DNA from: CAZCEC01 sp964497615
GTDB lineage: Bacteria; Chloroflexota; Anaerolineae; Anaerolineales; UBA6663
NCBI GenBank assembly: GCA_964497615.1
Contig: CAZCEC010000003.1
Coordinates: forward strand, 62,001-126,000
Reading direction: 5' to 3'
Length of the DNA stretch: 64,000 nucleotides
Part shown: in pieces, positions 52,813 to 61,459 of the stretch
How the letters are laid out: each line of letters starts with the position of its first letter
Position numbering within the stretch: the first letter of the stretch is position 1
The notes under the pieces: model-generated
Seen by the model: only the letters and a program-made list of their open reading frames with translations
Told to the model about the DNA's origin: nothing
Databases searched by the model: none
Translations under genes and position numbers: made by a program

Positions 52813-54318
52813 GTGCAGGCGCGTTCCGGCGGGCTCAAGAAGTACGCCGCTGGCGAGAGCGTGGAGATGTACTGTGGCCACCTCGATGCCGCTGGCCGGC
52901 GCGTCACCGACTGGCTGGCGGGCCGGGTGGTCGCCACTGACCACCGGATGGTGGCCGTCGAGTTCGACGTTGACGTATTCGCCAACAACGGTTGGCTCAT
53001 CCCCGACCGGACGCTGTGGTGCACGCATGGCTCCCGTCATCTGCGCCGCGCTCATTCCGTAGAGGACGCTGACATGGCTGCTGCAATCGATACCGCGCCC
53101 GATTTCTCGGCGCTGCGCGCCGACTTCCCGGCCCTGGCCCGCGAGGTGCGCCCCGGCGTGCCCCTGATCTATCTCGACTCAACCGCGACCGCGCAAAAGC
53201 CCCGCGCCGTGCTCGATGCCATGCAGTCGTACTACGAGCGCTCCAACGCCAATGTCCACCGCGGCATCCACACTCTGGCCGAGGAGGCGACCAGCCTTTA
53301 CGAGGCGGGCCGGGAGCAGGCGCGGGCCTTCATCAATGCGGCATCGGTGCGGGAGATTATCTTCACGCGCAACACCACCGAGTCCATCAATCTGGTCGCC
53401 TTCACCTGGGGGCGCGCTAACCTGCGGGCCGGTGACCTGATCGTGTACACGGAGATGGAGCACCACTCGAATCTCGTCCCCTGGCAGATGCTGGCCGCCG
53501 AGACGGGCGCGGAAGTCAAAGCCGTACCGGTCACGGATCAGGGGGATCTCGACCTGGAGGCGTATGACGCCCTCCTGGCGCGCGGACCCAAGCTGGTGTG
53601 CGTCGCGCATATGTCCAACGTGCTGGGCACGATTAACCCGATTGCCGACATGGCAGCCCGGGCACATGCCGCCGGGGCACTGATCCTGGTGGACGCAGCC
53701 CAGTCCGTGCCGCATCTGCCGGTGGACGTGCAGGCGTTGGATGTGGATTTCCTAGCGTTTTCCGCGCACAAGCTGTGCGGTCCGACCGGCATCGGTGTGC
53801 TGTGGGGCCGCCAGCGCCTGCTGGAGGCCATGCCGCCCTTCATGGGCGGCGGCGACATGATTCGCCGCGTCTATCTCTACGACTTCAAGCCGAACGAACT
53901 GCCGTACAAGTTCGAGGCCGGCACGCCCGCCATCGCCGAGGCGGTGGGCCTGGGCGCGGCACTGGACTACCTCACCCGCGCCGGCATGTCCGCGATCCAC
54001 GCTCACGAACAGGCCATCATCGCCTATGCCCTCGACCGCCTGGAGGAAGTGCCCGGCATCCGGGTTTATGGTCCGCCCGCCGAACGGCGCGGCGGCGTGG
54101 CCTCCTTCTCGCTGGATGGTGTGCACCCGCATGACGTGGCGCAATTGCTCGACCGCGATGGCATCGCCGTGCGCGCGGGCCACCACTGCGCCATGCCCCT
54201 GCACGACCGCTACGACCTGCCGGCCACCACCCGCGCCAGCTTCTATCTGTATAATACGACCAGCGAAGTGGACCGGCTGGTCGAAAGCCTCTACAAAGTC
54301 AAGCAAGTGTTCAGCTAG
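52813..54318 (+). CDS. sufS: Cysteine desulfurase SufS with an N-terminal extra domain
   Basis: The open frame (GTG at 52813) encodes 501 residues with no stop between an ~87-residue N-terminal domain and SufS. The N-domain (SVEMYCGHLDAAGRRVTDWL, GRVVATDHRMVAVEFD, GWLIPDRTLWCTHGS) has no relation to SufS and two Cys. Residues 88-501 are SufS: LIYLDSTATAQKP, NANVHRGIHTLAEEAT, LILVDAAQSVPHLPVD, AFSAHKLCGPTG with the PLP Lys, and AGHHCAMPLHDR with the catalytic Cys. An internal ATG at 53074 with GAGG upstream would give an ordinary SufS. Both a fusion and a separate small gene read through are possible. SufS strips sulfur from Cys for the SUF scaffold. Confidence 0.92.
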   Translation: MQARSGGLKKYAAGESVEMYCGHLDAAGRRVTDWLAGRVVATDHRMVAVEFDVDVFANNGWLIPDRTLWCTHGSRHLRRAHSVEDADMAAAIDTAPDFSALRADFPALAREVRPGVPLIYLDSTATAQKPRAVLDAMQSYYERSNANVHRGIHTLAEEATSLYEAGREQARAFINAASVREIIFTRNTTESINLVAFTWGRANLRAGDLIVYTEMEHHSNLVPWQMLAAETGAEVKAVPVTDQGDLDLEAYDALLARGPKLVCVAHMSNVLGTINPIADMAARAHAAGALILVDAAQSVPHLPVDVQALDVDFLAFSAHKLCGPTGIGVLWGRQRLLEAMPPFMGGGDMIRRVYLYDFKPNELPYKFEAGTPAIAEAVGLGAALDYLTRAGMSAIHAHEQAIIAYALDRLEEVPGIRVYGPPAERRGGVASFSLDGVHPHDVAQLLDRDGIAVRAGHHCAMPLHDRYDLPATTRASFYLYNTTSEVDRLVESLYKVKQVFS

Positions 54319-54331
54319 CCCGTGGCGCCCT

Positions 54332-54727
54332 ATGGACGATCTCTACCGCGAAGTCATCCTCGATCACTACAAGAACCCTCGCAACCAGGGCGTTCTCGAA
54401 CCGAACGACTTCAGCTACGAGGACGAGAACCCTCTGTGCGGCGACAAACTCCGGATTGACGTGCGCCTGGACGAGAATCAAATCGTCAAGGAAGTGGCGT
54501 TCTCCGGCCGGGGCTGCGCCATCTCGCAGGCCTCGGCCTCCATGCTGACCGAATCCATCCAAGGCAAGCCGCTGGCGGAGGTCCTCAAACTGAGCAAGGA
54601 TGACATCCTGGACATGCTCGGCATCGAATTGGGGCCGGTGCGGCTGAAGTGCGCGCTGCTGTCCCTGAAGGTCCTCAAGGCCGGCGCCTATGGCTTGCAG
54701 GGCCAGCACTACCATGACGAGGACTAA
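54332..54727 (+). CDS. sufU: SufU zinc-dependent sulfurtransferase / scaffold
   Basis: 131 residues from the ATG at 54332. YREVILDHYKNPRNQGVLEP begins the SufU/IscU fold; Cys36 and Asp38 in PLCGD, Cys62 in GRGCAIS and Cys107 in RLKCALL are the conserved ligands. The spacer between the second and third Cys carries the SufU-type insertion. In Gram-positive type systems SufU takes persulfide from SufS and passes it to SufB. Confidence 0.94.
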   Translation: MDDLYREVILDHYKNPRNQGVLEPNDFSYEDENPLCGDKLRIDVRLDENQIVKEVAFSGRGCAISQASASMLTESIQGKPLAEVLKLSKDDILDMLGIELGPVRLKCALLSLKVLKAGAYGLQGQHYHDED

Positions 54728-54731
54728 CGAT

Positions 54732-55085
54732 ATGCCGTACTACGATAAGGTGGATCCGCTCACGGCCGACTATGTGGCCGTGGCGACGCGGGCTGAGCTG
54801 CCCAATGGCGCTCGCAAGCTGCTGGAAGTGGACGGGCGCGCCCTGGCCGTCTTCAACATCGCCGGCACCTACTACTGCATCGCCGACGTGTGCTCGCACG
54901 ATGATGGGCCGGTGGCTGAAGGTGACCTGGTGGGGCACGAAATCGAGTGCCCGCGCCATGGCGCGCATTTCGACGTGCGCACGGGGCAGGTGCTGTCCTT
55001 TCCCGCCATCGTAGATATACCTGCCTATCCCGTTAAGGTCGAGGGCGACGACATACTCATCGGGCTGCCGCCCATCGAGGATTGA
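54732..55085 (+). CDS. Rieske-type 2Fe-2S ferredoxin
   Basis: 117 residues from the ATG at 54732 (a second ATG at 54714 overlaps sufU). The Rieske cluster motif is CSH, 16 residues, CPRH, within CSHDDGPVAEGDLVGHEIEC and the next CPRHGAHFDV. No membrane segment, so it is soluble, like the ferredoxin components of aromatic dioxygenases. It ends the suf operon; a role as electron donor for Fe-S assembly is plausible. Confidence 0.9.
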   Translation: MPYYDKVDPLTADYVAVATRAELPNGARKLLEVDGRALAVFNIAGTYYCIADVCSHDDGPVAEGDLVGHEIECPRHGAHFDVRTGQVLSFPAIVDIPAYPVKVEGDDILIGLPPIED

Positions 55086-55173
55086 TCGCGCCGCCTGCGC
55101 GGGATGTGGCCCGTCGTTCTTTCCACTTTAGGCCGACCCGGCCACCGGCCGGCGCCTCGTACAAAACTCCGGC

Positions 55174-55179
55174 TATAAT
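55174..55179 (+). promoter_or_regulatory. -10 box for leaderless ligA mRNA
   Basis: TATAAT ends 8 nt before the ligA ATG at 55188; no Shine-Dalgarno is visible. Confidence 0.6.
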
Positions 55180-55187
55180 CCCCCTCC

Positions 55188-57242
55188 ATGCCATCGCCCA
55201 AGGACCCTGCCGCGCGCATCGCGCAGCTCAGCCGTGAGCTGGCCTACCACAACTACCAGTACCACGTGCTGGCCGCGCCCGTCGTCTCCGACGCCGAGTT
55301 TGACAGGCTCTTTCACGAATTAAAGGCGCTGGAGGCGGCGCATCCGGACCTTGTCCGGCCGGATTCACCCACACGGCGGGTCGGGGGCGTCGTTTCGGAG
55401 CGCTTCGTCAAGGTACGCCACCCGGCGCCGATCCTCAGCCTGAGCAATGCCTTCTCGGGCGAGGACGTGCGGGCGTGGTTCGACCGGATTGCCCGCCTCG
55501 ACGACCGCGTGGAGCGCGCCGACTTCGTGGTGGAGCCCAAGATTGACGGACTGACGGTGGTGCTGCACTACGAAGACGGGCAGTTCGTGCGCGGCGCGAC
55601 GCGCGGCGATGGCGAAGTCGGCGAGGAGATCACGCCCAACCTGCGCACCATTCGCTCGCTGCCGCTGTCCATCCCCGTTCAGCCGATTGGGCGAAAAGCC
55701 CGCCTGCCCGCGCCGCCGCCGCGGCTCGTCGTCCGCGGCGAGGCCGTCATCTATACCGCCGACTTCGAGCGCATGAACGCCGCCCTGGCCGCCGAAGGCA
55801 AGGACACCTACGTCAATCCGCGCAACACCGCCTCGGGCGCCCTGCGGCAACTGGATAGCGCGCTGACTGCGTCGCGGCCCATTTCGCTGCTGGCTTATGC
55901 CGTCGTCGAAGCCGAAGGCATCAGCCTGACCACCCAGTGGGACGTCATTAACTATCTGCGGCAGATGGGTTTCCCCACCGCCGCAACCAGCCAGCGCTGC
56001 GCCACCATTGACGAGGTGATTGCCTATTGCGAGGCGCAGGCGGCTGTTCGCGATGAGTTGCCGTACGAAACCGACGGCCTGGTAGTCAAGCTGAACGACT
56101 TGCGCCTGGCGGCAGAGCTGGGCGTCGTCGGCAAGGATCCGCGCGGCGCGGTGGCCTACAAATTCCCGGCGCGCGAGGTCTCCACCCAGTTGCTCGACAT
56201 TGTCGTCAATGTGGGCCGCACCGGGGTGCTCACCCCAAACGCCGTGCTGGAGCCGGTGGAGGTCGGCGGCGTCACGGTGCGCCAGGCGACGCTCCATAAT
56301 TTCGACTTCATTGCCGAGAAGGACATCCGCATAGGCGATCGGGTGCTGATCAAGCGGGCGGGCGAAGTCATCCCCTACGTCATCGGCCCAATTGCAGAGG
56401 CCCGTACTGGTCAGGAGAAGAAATACCGCCGCCCCCGGAAGTGCCCGGTCTGCGGCGTGCCCATCGAGCGCGTGGAGGGCGAGGTGGCCTTCTATTGCGT
56501 CAACAGCGCCTGCCCGGCCCAGCTCAAGCGGCTGATCGAGAGCTTCGCCGCCGTGCTCGACATAGTTGGATTTGGCGAAAAGCTCGCCGTGCAATTGGTG
56601 GAGGCGGGGCTGGTGCGCGACCTGGCGGATGTGTTCACCCTCACGCGCGAACAATTGCTTGAACTGCCCGGCTTCGCGGAAAAGAAGGCTGACAACCTGC
56701 TGCAATCTATCCACGGCACCCGCGAGCGGCTGGTCGCCGACCGCCAGTTGGGGCGCCTCATTACGGCTCTTGGCATCAGAGGGGTGGGGTGGGTGATGGC
56801 CCACGATCTGGCCGCCCATTTTGGCCGCCTGGACGATCTGGCGGCGGCGAGTGCGGATGCCATACAGGCGGTGCCTGGCATTGGCCCGAATGTATCGCAG
56901 GCCGTGGTGGATTGGTTTGCCCTGCCGCGAAACCAGGAGCTGCTGGCGAAGCTCAAGCGGCTGGGCGTCTGGCCGGAAGGGACCGCGCGGGCGCAGGCGG
57001 TTGTGGGCGGGGCGCTGGACGGTCTGACCTTTGTCATCACCGGCACGCTGCCCGTGTGGTCGCGCGACGAAGCGCGGGCCTTCATTGAGGCTCACGGCGG
57101 GAAGGTTACCGATAGTGTGAGCAAAAAGACCAGCTACCTCGTGTTGGGCGAATCGCCAGGGTCCAAGTACGCCAAAGCGCAAAGCCTGGGCGTAGCGATC
57201 CTGGACGAGGCCGGGCTGCGCCAGCTCGGCGGCGGGTCCTGA
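55188..57242 (+). CDS. ligA: NAD+-dependent DNA ligase LigA
   Basis: 684 residues, the usual length. Seals nicks in replication and repair using NAD+. Domain Ia: HNYQYHVLAAPVVSDAEFD; nucleotidyl-transfer Lys118 in VEPKIDGLTVV; PTRRVGG; RGAVAYKFPA; OB fold. Zinc finger Cys4: CPVCGVPIERVEGEV then YCVNSACPAQ. Helix-hairpin-helix region (LPGFAEKKADNLLQSIHG, VPGIGPNVSQAV) and a C-terminal BRCT domain (LDGLTFVITGTLPVWSRDEA, VSKKTSYLVLGESPGSKYAK). Confidence 0.97.
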   Translation: MPSPKDPAARIAQLSRELAYHNYQYHVLAAPVVSDAEFDRLFHELKALEAAHPDLVRPDSPTRRVGGVVSERFVKVRHPAPILSLSNAFSGEDVRAWFDRIARLDDRVERADFVVEPKIDGLTVVLHYEDGQFVRGATRGDGEVGEEITPNLRTIRSLPLSIPVQPIGRKARLPAPPPRLVVRGEAVIYTADFERMNAALAAEGKDTYVNPRNTASGALRQLDSALTASRPISLLAYAVVEAEGISLTTQWDVINYLRQMGFPTAATSQRCATIDEVIAYCEAQAAVRDELPYETDGLVVKLNDLRLAAELGVVGKDPRGAVAYKFPAREVSTQLLDIVVNVGRTGVLTPNAVLEPVEVGGVTVRQATLHNFDFIAEKDIRIGDRVLIKRAGEVIPYVIGPIAEARTGQEKKYRRPRKCPVCGVPIERVEGEVAFYCVNSACPAQLKRLIESFAAVLDIVGFGEKLAVQLVEAGLVRDLADVFTLTREQLLELPGFAEKKADNLLQSIHGTRERLVADRQLGRLITALGIRGVGWVMAHDLAAHFGRLDDLAAASADAIQAVPGIGPNVSQAVVDWFALPRNQELLAKLKRLGVWPEGTARAQAVVGGALDGLTFVITGTLPVWSRDEARAFIEAHGGKVTDSVSKKTSYLVLGESPGSKYAKAQSLGVAILDEAGLRQLGGGS

Positions 57243-57278
57243 TCCCGCCCTCTCAGCGCCAACGTCACCGATTTGTGC

Positions 57279-57284
57279 TATAGT
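57279..57284 (+). promoter_or_regulatory. Extended -10 box of the alpha-oxoamine synthase gene
   Basis: TGC then TATAGT (57276-57284). AAAGGAG follows before the ATG at 57322, so this is a conventional leadered transcript. Confidence 0.55.
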
Positions 57285-57321
57285 CTGCCGTCAACCTGGC
57301 TTGACGGGCAAAGGAGCGGAT

Positions 57322-58533
57322 ATGGAGGAGAGCGTCACAATCGGGGACAAGTTCAACACGCGCATCCGTGAGTGGAACGACCGGATTGACCGCGTGGTGG
57401 AGAGCGACCTCTATTTCTACAATCAGCCCATCGAAGAGCTCTTGGGCGGCGTGCGCGTACGCGTCCGGGGGCGCGAAATGCTGATGTTCGCGTCTTATGG
57501 CTACCTGGGGCTGTTGGGACATCCTAAGATCAACGCGGCGGCCCAGGCGGCGGTGGCGGAGTTCGGCACCGGCACCCACGGGGTGCGCATGCTGGCCGGC
57601 ACCCTCACCCTGCACGGCGAACTAGAGCAGACCATTGCACGCTTCAAGGGCGCTGAAGATGCAGTTACCTTTTCCAGCGGCTACGTCACCAATTTGACCG
57701 CGATCTCGACCATGGTGGGCCGCCACGACACCGTGATTTGCGACAAGCTGAACCATGCTTCCATCGTGGATGGCTGTCTGCTTTCGGGGGCCAACTTCGT
57801 CCGCTTCAAGCACAACGACATGGACGATCTCGAGCGGTGCCTGCGGCGGGCCGACCCGCAATCCGCCAAGCTCGTCGTCGTGGATGCGGTTTTCAGCATG
57901 GATGGCGATATCATTGACCTGCCGCGCACCGCTGATCTATGCCGCCAATACGGCGCGTGGCTCATGGTGGACGAAGCCCATTCCATCGGCGTCCTGGGCA
58001 AGACCGGGCACGGCGTTGAGGAACACTTCGGCCTTGGCGGAGTGGTTGATCTGAAGATGGGCACGCTCAGCAAGACCATCCCATCGGTTGGGGGCTACAT
58101 TGCGGGCCGGGCTGACATGATCCGTATGTTTCGGCACGCCTCGCGGGCCTTCATCTTCTCGGCCGCGCTGCCGCCCGCGCAGGCGGCCGCCGCCAAGGCG
58201 GCCTTTGAAGTCATCGAGGCCGAGCCAGAGCGCGTCGAGCAGTTGCGCCGCAATTCGCGCCAGTTTATCGCTGGCCTCAAGGCCGCCGGCTTCGACACCA
58301 TGCACACCGAGACCGCCATTGTCCCAGTGCTGTGCGGCGCGGATGAACGGGCCTACACCATGGTGCAACATTGCCAGCGGGATGACATCTTTGTGCTTCC
58401 AGTGGTGTCGCCGGCTGTGCCGGAAGGCCTGGCGCGCCTGCGCGCCACCGTCACGGCCGCGCACACACCGGCCGAAATCGACCGGGCCCTGGACGTATTC
58501 GCCCGGGCTGGAAAAAAGGCCGGGATTCTCTAG
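57322..58533 (+). CDS. Alpha-oxoamine synthase family PLP enzyme
   Basis: 403 residues from the ATG at 57322, with AAAGGAG upstream. FASYGYLGLLGHPKINAAA and GTGTHGVRMLAGTLTLHGEL are typical; the acid VDAVFSMDGDIIDLP, DEAHSIGVLGKTGHGVEEHF and the PLP Lys in GTLSKTIPSVGGYIAG follow. The family includes glycine C-acetyltransferase (Kbl), AONS (BioF), ALAS and serine palmitoyltransferase. The sequence reads most like the Kbl/SPT branch, but which acyl-CoA and amino acid it uses is open. No bio, tdh or sphingolipid gene is adjacent. Confidence 0.88.
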   Translation: MEESVTIGDKFNTRIREWNDRIDRVVESDLYFYNQPIEELLGGVRVRVRGREMLMFASYGYLGLLGHPKINAAAQAAVAEFGTGTHGVRMLAGTLTLHGELEQTIARFKGAEDAVTFSSGYVTNLTAISTMVGRHDTVICDKLNHASIVDGCLLSGANFVRFKHNDMDDLERCLRRADPQSAKLVVVDAVFSMDGDIIDLPRTADLCRQYGAWLMVDEAHSIGVLGKTGHGVEEHFGLGGVVDLKMGTLSKTIPSVGGYIAGRADMIRMFRHASRAFIFSAALPPAQAAAAKAAFEVIEAEPERVEQLRRNSRQFIAGLKAAGFDTMHTETAIVPVLCGADERAYTMVQHCQRDDIFVLPVVSPAVPEGLARLRATVTAAHTPAEIDRALDVFARAGKKAGIL

Positions 58534-58634
58534 CACCGCGGGCGATGCAGGCCTGAGCGGCCGCTGCTCGCGTGCACCGTCGCTGCCGGGGTCCGACGGC
58601 CAGGCGGTTTCAGGCGCCTGGCACCCTCGATGCC

Positions 58635-59843
58635 ATGGCCACCATCGTCCTCAAGCCAGGCCGTGAAAAGTCACTGCTCCGCCGCCATCCCTGGGTGTTC
58701 TCCGGTGCTGTCGAGCGGCTGGAGGGCGGGCCGGCTGCCAGGGGCGCGACCGTCGCGGTCCAGGCGGCCTCGGGTGAGCCGCTAGGGTGGGGGGCTTATT
58801 CGCCTCAATCGCAAATCGTCGTCCGGCTGTGGTCGTTTGACCCCGCGGAAGTAATCGGGGCGCCATTCCTGGAGCGCCGGCTGCGCGCCGCCCTGGCTGC
58901 CCGCGGTGAGCTGCACGCGCGGACTGACCTCGACGCATACCGGTTGGTCAACGCCGAGTCGGATGGCCTGCCGGGGCTGATCGTGGACCGGTATGGGCAG
59001 TACCTCGCCGTCCAGTGCCTGTCGGCGGGAGCCGACTACTGGAAACCCCAACTTGTGCCCTTGCTGCTGGAGATTGCGGCCGAGAACATCGGCCCAGTGC
59101 TCGGCGCATATGAAAGGTCGGATGCCGATGTGCGCGCCAAGGAGGGGTTGGAGCCGGTCGTGGGCGTCTTGGCGGGCGATGCCCTGCCGGATCAGATTGC
59201 GATCCTTGAGAACGGGAGCCGCTTCCTGGTTCAGCCCGCGCTGGGTCACAAAACCGGCTTCTATCTCGACCAGCGGCACAACCGCGCACTGCTGGCCCAA
59301 TACGCCGCGGGCACCGAAGTGCTCAATGGGTTCGCGTACACCGGCGCCTTCGGCGTCTATGCCCTGCGGGGTGGGGCGGTCCGTGTGACCAATGTGGACA
59401 CTTCCGCCTCGGCGCTCGAACTGGCGCGGGAGAACGTGGCGGCCAACGGGCTGGAGGCGGACCGCGTTGAGAACATCACAGGTGATATGTTCCACGTCCT
59501 GCGGTCCTTCCGCGATGCCCGGCGCCAGTTCGATCTAGTCGTGCTCGACCCGCCCAAGTTCGCCGACTCGCGGAGCCAGCTGGAGGGCGCGGCCCGCGGC
59601 TATAAAGACATCAATCTGCTGGCATTCAAATTGCTGCGGCCGGGGGGCATCCTGTTTACGTTTTCGTGTTCCGGGTTGGTCTCGCGGGATCTGTTTCAAA
59701 AGATCGTGGCCAGCGCCGCCGCGGATTCGGGTCGCGAGGTACAGGCCCTGCGCTGGCTCAGCCAGGCTTCCGATCACCCCGTGGCGCTTGCGTTTCCAGA
59801 GGGGGAGTATCTGAAGGGACTGGTGTGCCGAGTCAGCTACTGA
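58635..59843 (+). CDS. RlmI-like 23S rRNA cytosine methyltransferase
   Basis: 402 residues from the ATG at 58635. The N-terminal ~80 residues are a PUA domain (LRRHPWVFSGAVERL). A central strand-rich segment follows (VNAESDGLPGLIVDRYGQYL). The Rossmann MTase has GTEVLNGFAYTGAFGVYA for SAM, VTNVDTSASALELARENV, and the catalytic LVVLDPPKFADS. Family enzymes (RlmI/RlmO) make m5C in 23S rRNA; the exact site cannot be inferred. Confidence 0.9.
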   Translation: MATIVLKPGREKSLLRRHPWVFSGAVERLEGGPAARGATVAVQAASGEPLGWGAYSPQSQIVVRLWSFDPAEVIGAPFLERRLRAALAARGELHARTDLDAYRLVNAESDGLPGLIVDRYGQYLAVQCLSAGADYWKPQLVPLLLEIAAENIGPVLGAYERSDADVRAKEGLEPVVGVLAGDALPDQIAILENGSRFLVQPALGHKTGFYLDQRHNRALLAQYAAGTEVLNGFAYTGAFGVYALRGGAVRVTNVDTSASALELARENVAANGLEADRVENITGDMFHVLRSFRDARRQFDLVVLDPPKFADSRSQLEGAARGYKDINLLAFKLLRPGGILFTFSCSGLVSRDLFQKIVASAAADSGREVQALRWLSQASDHPVALAFPEGEYLKGLVCRVSY

Positions 59844-59885
59844 CCATCGTGGGCTGTAGTGCTGGTTGAGCGATCCTGGTAATGA

Positions 59886-59925
59886 ATGACACCCGGGCCG
59901 GCAGCAGCGCCGGCCCGGGTGTCAT
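59886..59925. terminator. Perfect 17-bp hairpin between rlmI-like gene and ssrA
   Basis: Stem 59886-59902 with 59909-59925, loop AGCAGC. Both convergent transcripts end here. There is no run of T on either side, so it may act as a 3' end-protecting structure or a Rho-independent terminator of unusual type. Confidence 0.6.
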
Positions 59926-59928
59926 CGG

Positions 59929-60317
59929 TGGTGGAGATGGCGGGAATCGAACCCGCGTCCGAAAGATTCGACCACAAGCCTCTACAAGCTTAGCCTCGCT
60001 ATTTTGGCGTCACCGGCGGGGCCCCGCGAGACAGGGTCACCAGCCGACCAGCCGCTGTGGTCTTTCGCCCTGGTCACGGCTCCCAGGGCGGCACTCCGGC
60101 CTTTGTCACGCTGATGGCACGCGCCGCTGGAGGGGCTCGTGGTCAACGGGCCGCCCGTGGGCGGCCTGGCTCAGTCGCTATGCGGGGTTAGGCCGCGAGC
60201 GGGAGAGCGCTGTAGGAAGTGCGGTTGGCACTTGTGTTTTTGCGCTGAGTTAACGGGATCGGCGCCGCCCGGCTTGCAGCTTGAGACCAGCCTCCTCCGT
60301 CGAAGCCTGTCATCCCC
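59929..60317 (-). ncRNA. ssrA: Transfer-messenger RNA (tmRNA)
   Basis: 389 nt. The acceptor stem pairs the 5' GGGGATG (60311-60317) with CATCTCC (59933-59939); discriminator A and CCA follow at 59932-59929. The 3' part carries the T arm (GGTTCGATTC), and the 5' part the GACAGGCTTCGACGG sequence seen in bacterial tmRNAs. The tag frame ends in TAA at 60188-60190 and its last residues read SYSALPLAA, the usual Leu-Ala-Ala degradation signal; a resume codon near 60242-60244 is likely. tmRNA rescues stalled ribosomes together with SmpB, encoded about 1.1 kb away on the same strand. Confidence 0.95.
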
Positions 60318-60327
60318 AGCTACCGCC

Positions 60328-60333
60328 ATTATA
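60328..60333 (-). promoter_or_regulatory. -10 box of ssrA
   Basis: Minus-strand TATAAT ends 10 nt before the tmRNA 5' end. A consensus -35 is not obvious. Confidence 0.65.
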
Positions 60334-60336
60334 CCA

Positions 60337-61404
60337 CTAGGGTGTAAACAACTGGCTAGACGCCGCCATCTGTTCGATCTCCGCTTGCAGCGCGGCTCGG
60401 TCATCGTACGGATAGACGCGGGCCAACTCCGCCCAGGCGGTGTCGCTTTGGCCGGAATACAGAAGCGCCAAGACGTAGGGGAGCACCGAGCACTTGGACG
60501 AGCCATCCCATTCGCCTAACTCGCCGGGCTGGCCCGTCTCGGCCTGAGTGCGCAGGCGATCCAGGTCGGCCTCGTAGATGATGGCAAACTCCGGGCTGAC
60601 CGGCGCGTAGCCCACTCCCGGCTGATAACCTAACACCGCCGTTACAAACGGCGACGCTGCGTATGAGCAATACACGTAGGCGAAAATGTCGTCGCAGGTT
60701 ACGAACTCAAGCGCGCCGTCGCCATCCAGGTCGCGGAACTGCCCCCCACAATTGGACGGCCGGGTCTCCATGATCTTGACTGGTGCGGGACCCAGACCAA
60801 AGATGTGCGTGGCGAAGCAGCAATGCGCGCCGCCGGTGAATGTCTCGATCACGACCTCGGCGACTTCATCGCCGGTGATGTCGGTTCCGCTCAACTCATT
60901 CAGGGCCTGGAAGAACTCGACCTTGATGGGTTCCGACCCTTGCTGTGCTAAGGTTGCGATCCGGTCGAACCCCATCCCGTCGGAGGGAGAGTTCGCGTTG
61001 GACCAGATTCGGATAGCGTACTCACCAAAGATGTGCTCTTCGGCCAACTCGTAGCTTGAATCGGGGAAGGTCGTGGAAACGGGCGGCACGGCGGTGGGTA
61101 TGGGACGGGGTGTGGCAGTGCCGCTCACTGTCGGCTCCACAGATGCGGTGGGCGGTGCGTCTGTTGCAGGCACGTCCGTCGCAGCTTCGCTTTCCACAGG
61201 GAGGGGGGTTGGTGAAGCAGGCAGGGCGGCGATGGCCGTTAGCGTCTCCCCGACGGCCTGCGCCACATCTGTCCCTTCGCTTTCGTCAGCATCCGCGCCC
61301 GACAAAGCGAAGGCGCACGCAAGGCTGGCGCCAGCCAGTACAACCGCGACCCCAAGAATCCACCATACACGACCCCGTCCATTAATGCGCATAGCCATTG
61401 TCAT
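60337..61404 (-). CDS. Lipoprotein with long Thr/Pro linker, unknown function
   Basis: About 355 residues. A hydrophobic signal is followed by a lipobox-like SLAC, then ~75 residues of Thr/Pro/Ala/Glu linker. The globular part (about 115-355) is secreted: YAIRIWSNANSPSDGMGFDR, ALNELSGTDITGDEVAEVVI, FTGGAHCCFATHIFGLG and RDLDGDGALEFVTCDDIF, which recall FG-GAP/VCBS-type calcium repeats. Several Cys suggest disulfides. Possible starts are 61404 and 61398. Located between ssrA and smpB on the same strand. Function unknown. Confidence 0.7.
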   Translation of the reverse strand: MTMAMRINGRGRVWWILGVAVVLAGASLACAFALSGADADESEGTDVAQAVGETLTAIAALPASPTPLPVESEAATDVPATDAPPTASVEPTVSGTATPRPIPTAVPPVSTTFPDSSYELAEEHIFGEYAIRIWSNANSPSDGMGFDRIATLAQQGSEPIKVEFFQALNELSGTDITGDEVAEVVIETFTGGAHCCFATHIFGLGPAPVKIMETRPSNCGGQFRDLDGDGALEFVTCDDIFAYVYCSYAASPFVTAVLGYQPGVGYAPVSPEFAIIYEADLDRLRTQAETGQPGELGEWDGSSKCSVLPYVLALLYSGQSDTAWAELARVYPYDDRAALQAEIEQMAASSQLFTP

Positions 61405-61459
61405 GCACCCTCTTCATCAGGTTCATCTCTTCAAATAGCCTCTAGCCTATGCGCACAGT

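Noticed and set aside
59933..60000. tRNA-like T arm suggesting a separate tRNA on the minus strand
   Set aside because: The acceptor strand pairs with GGGGATG near 60317 and not locally; it is the 3' domain of tmRNA.
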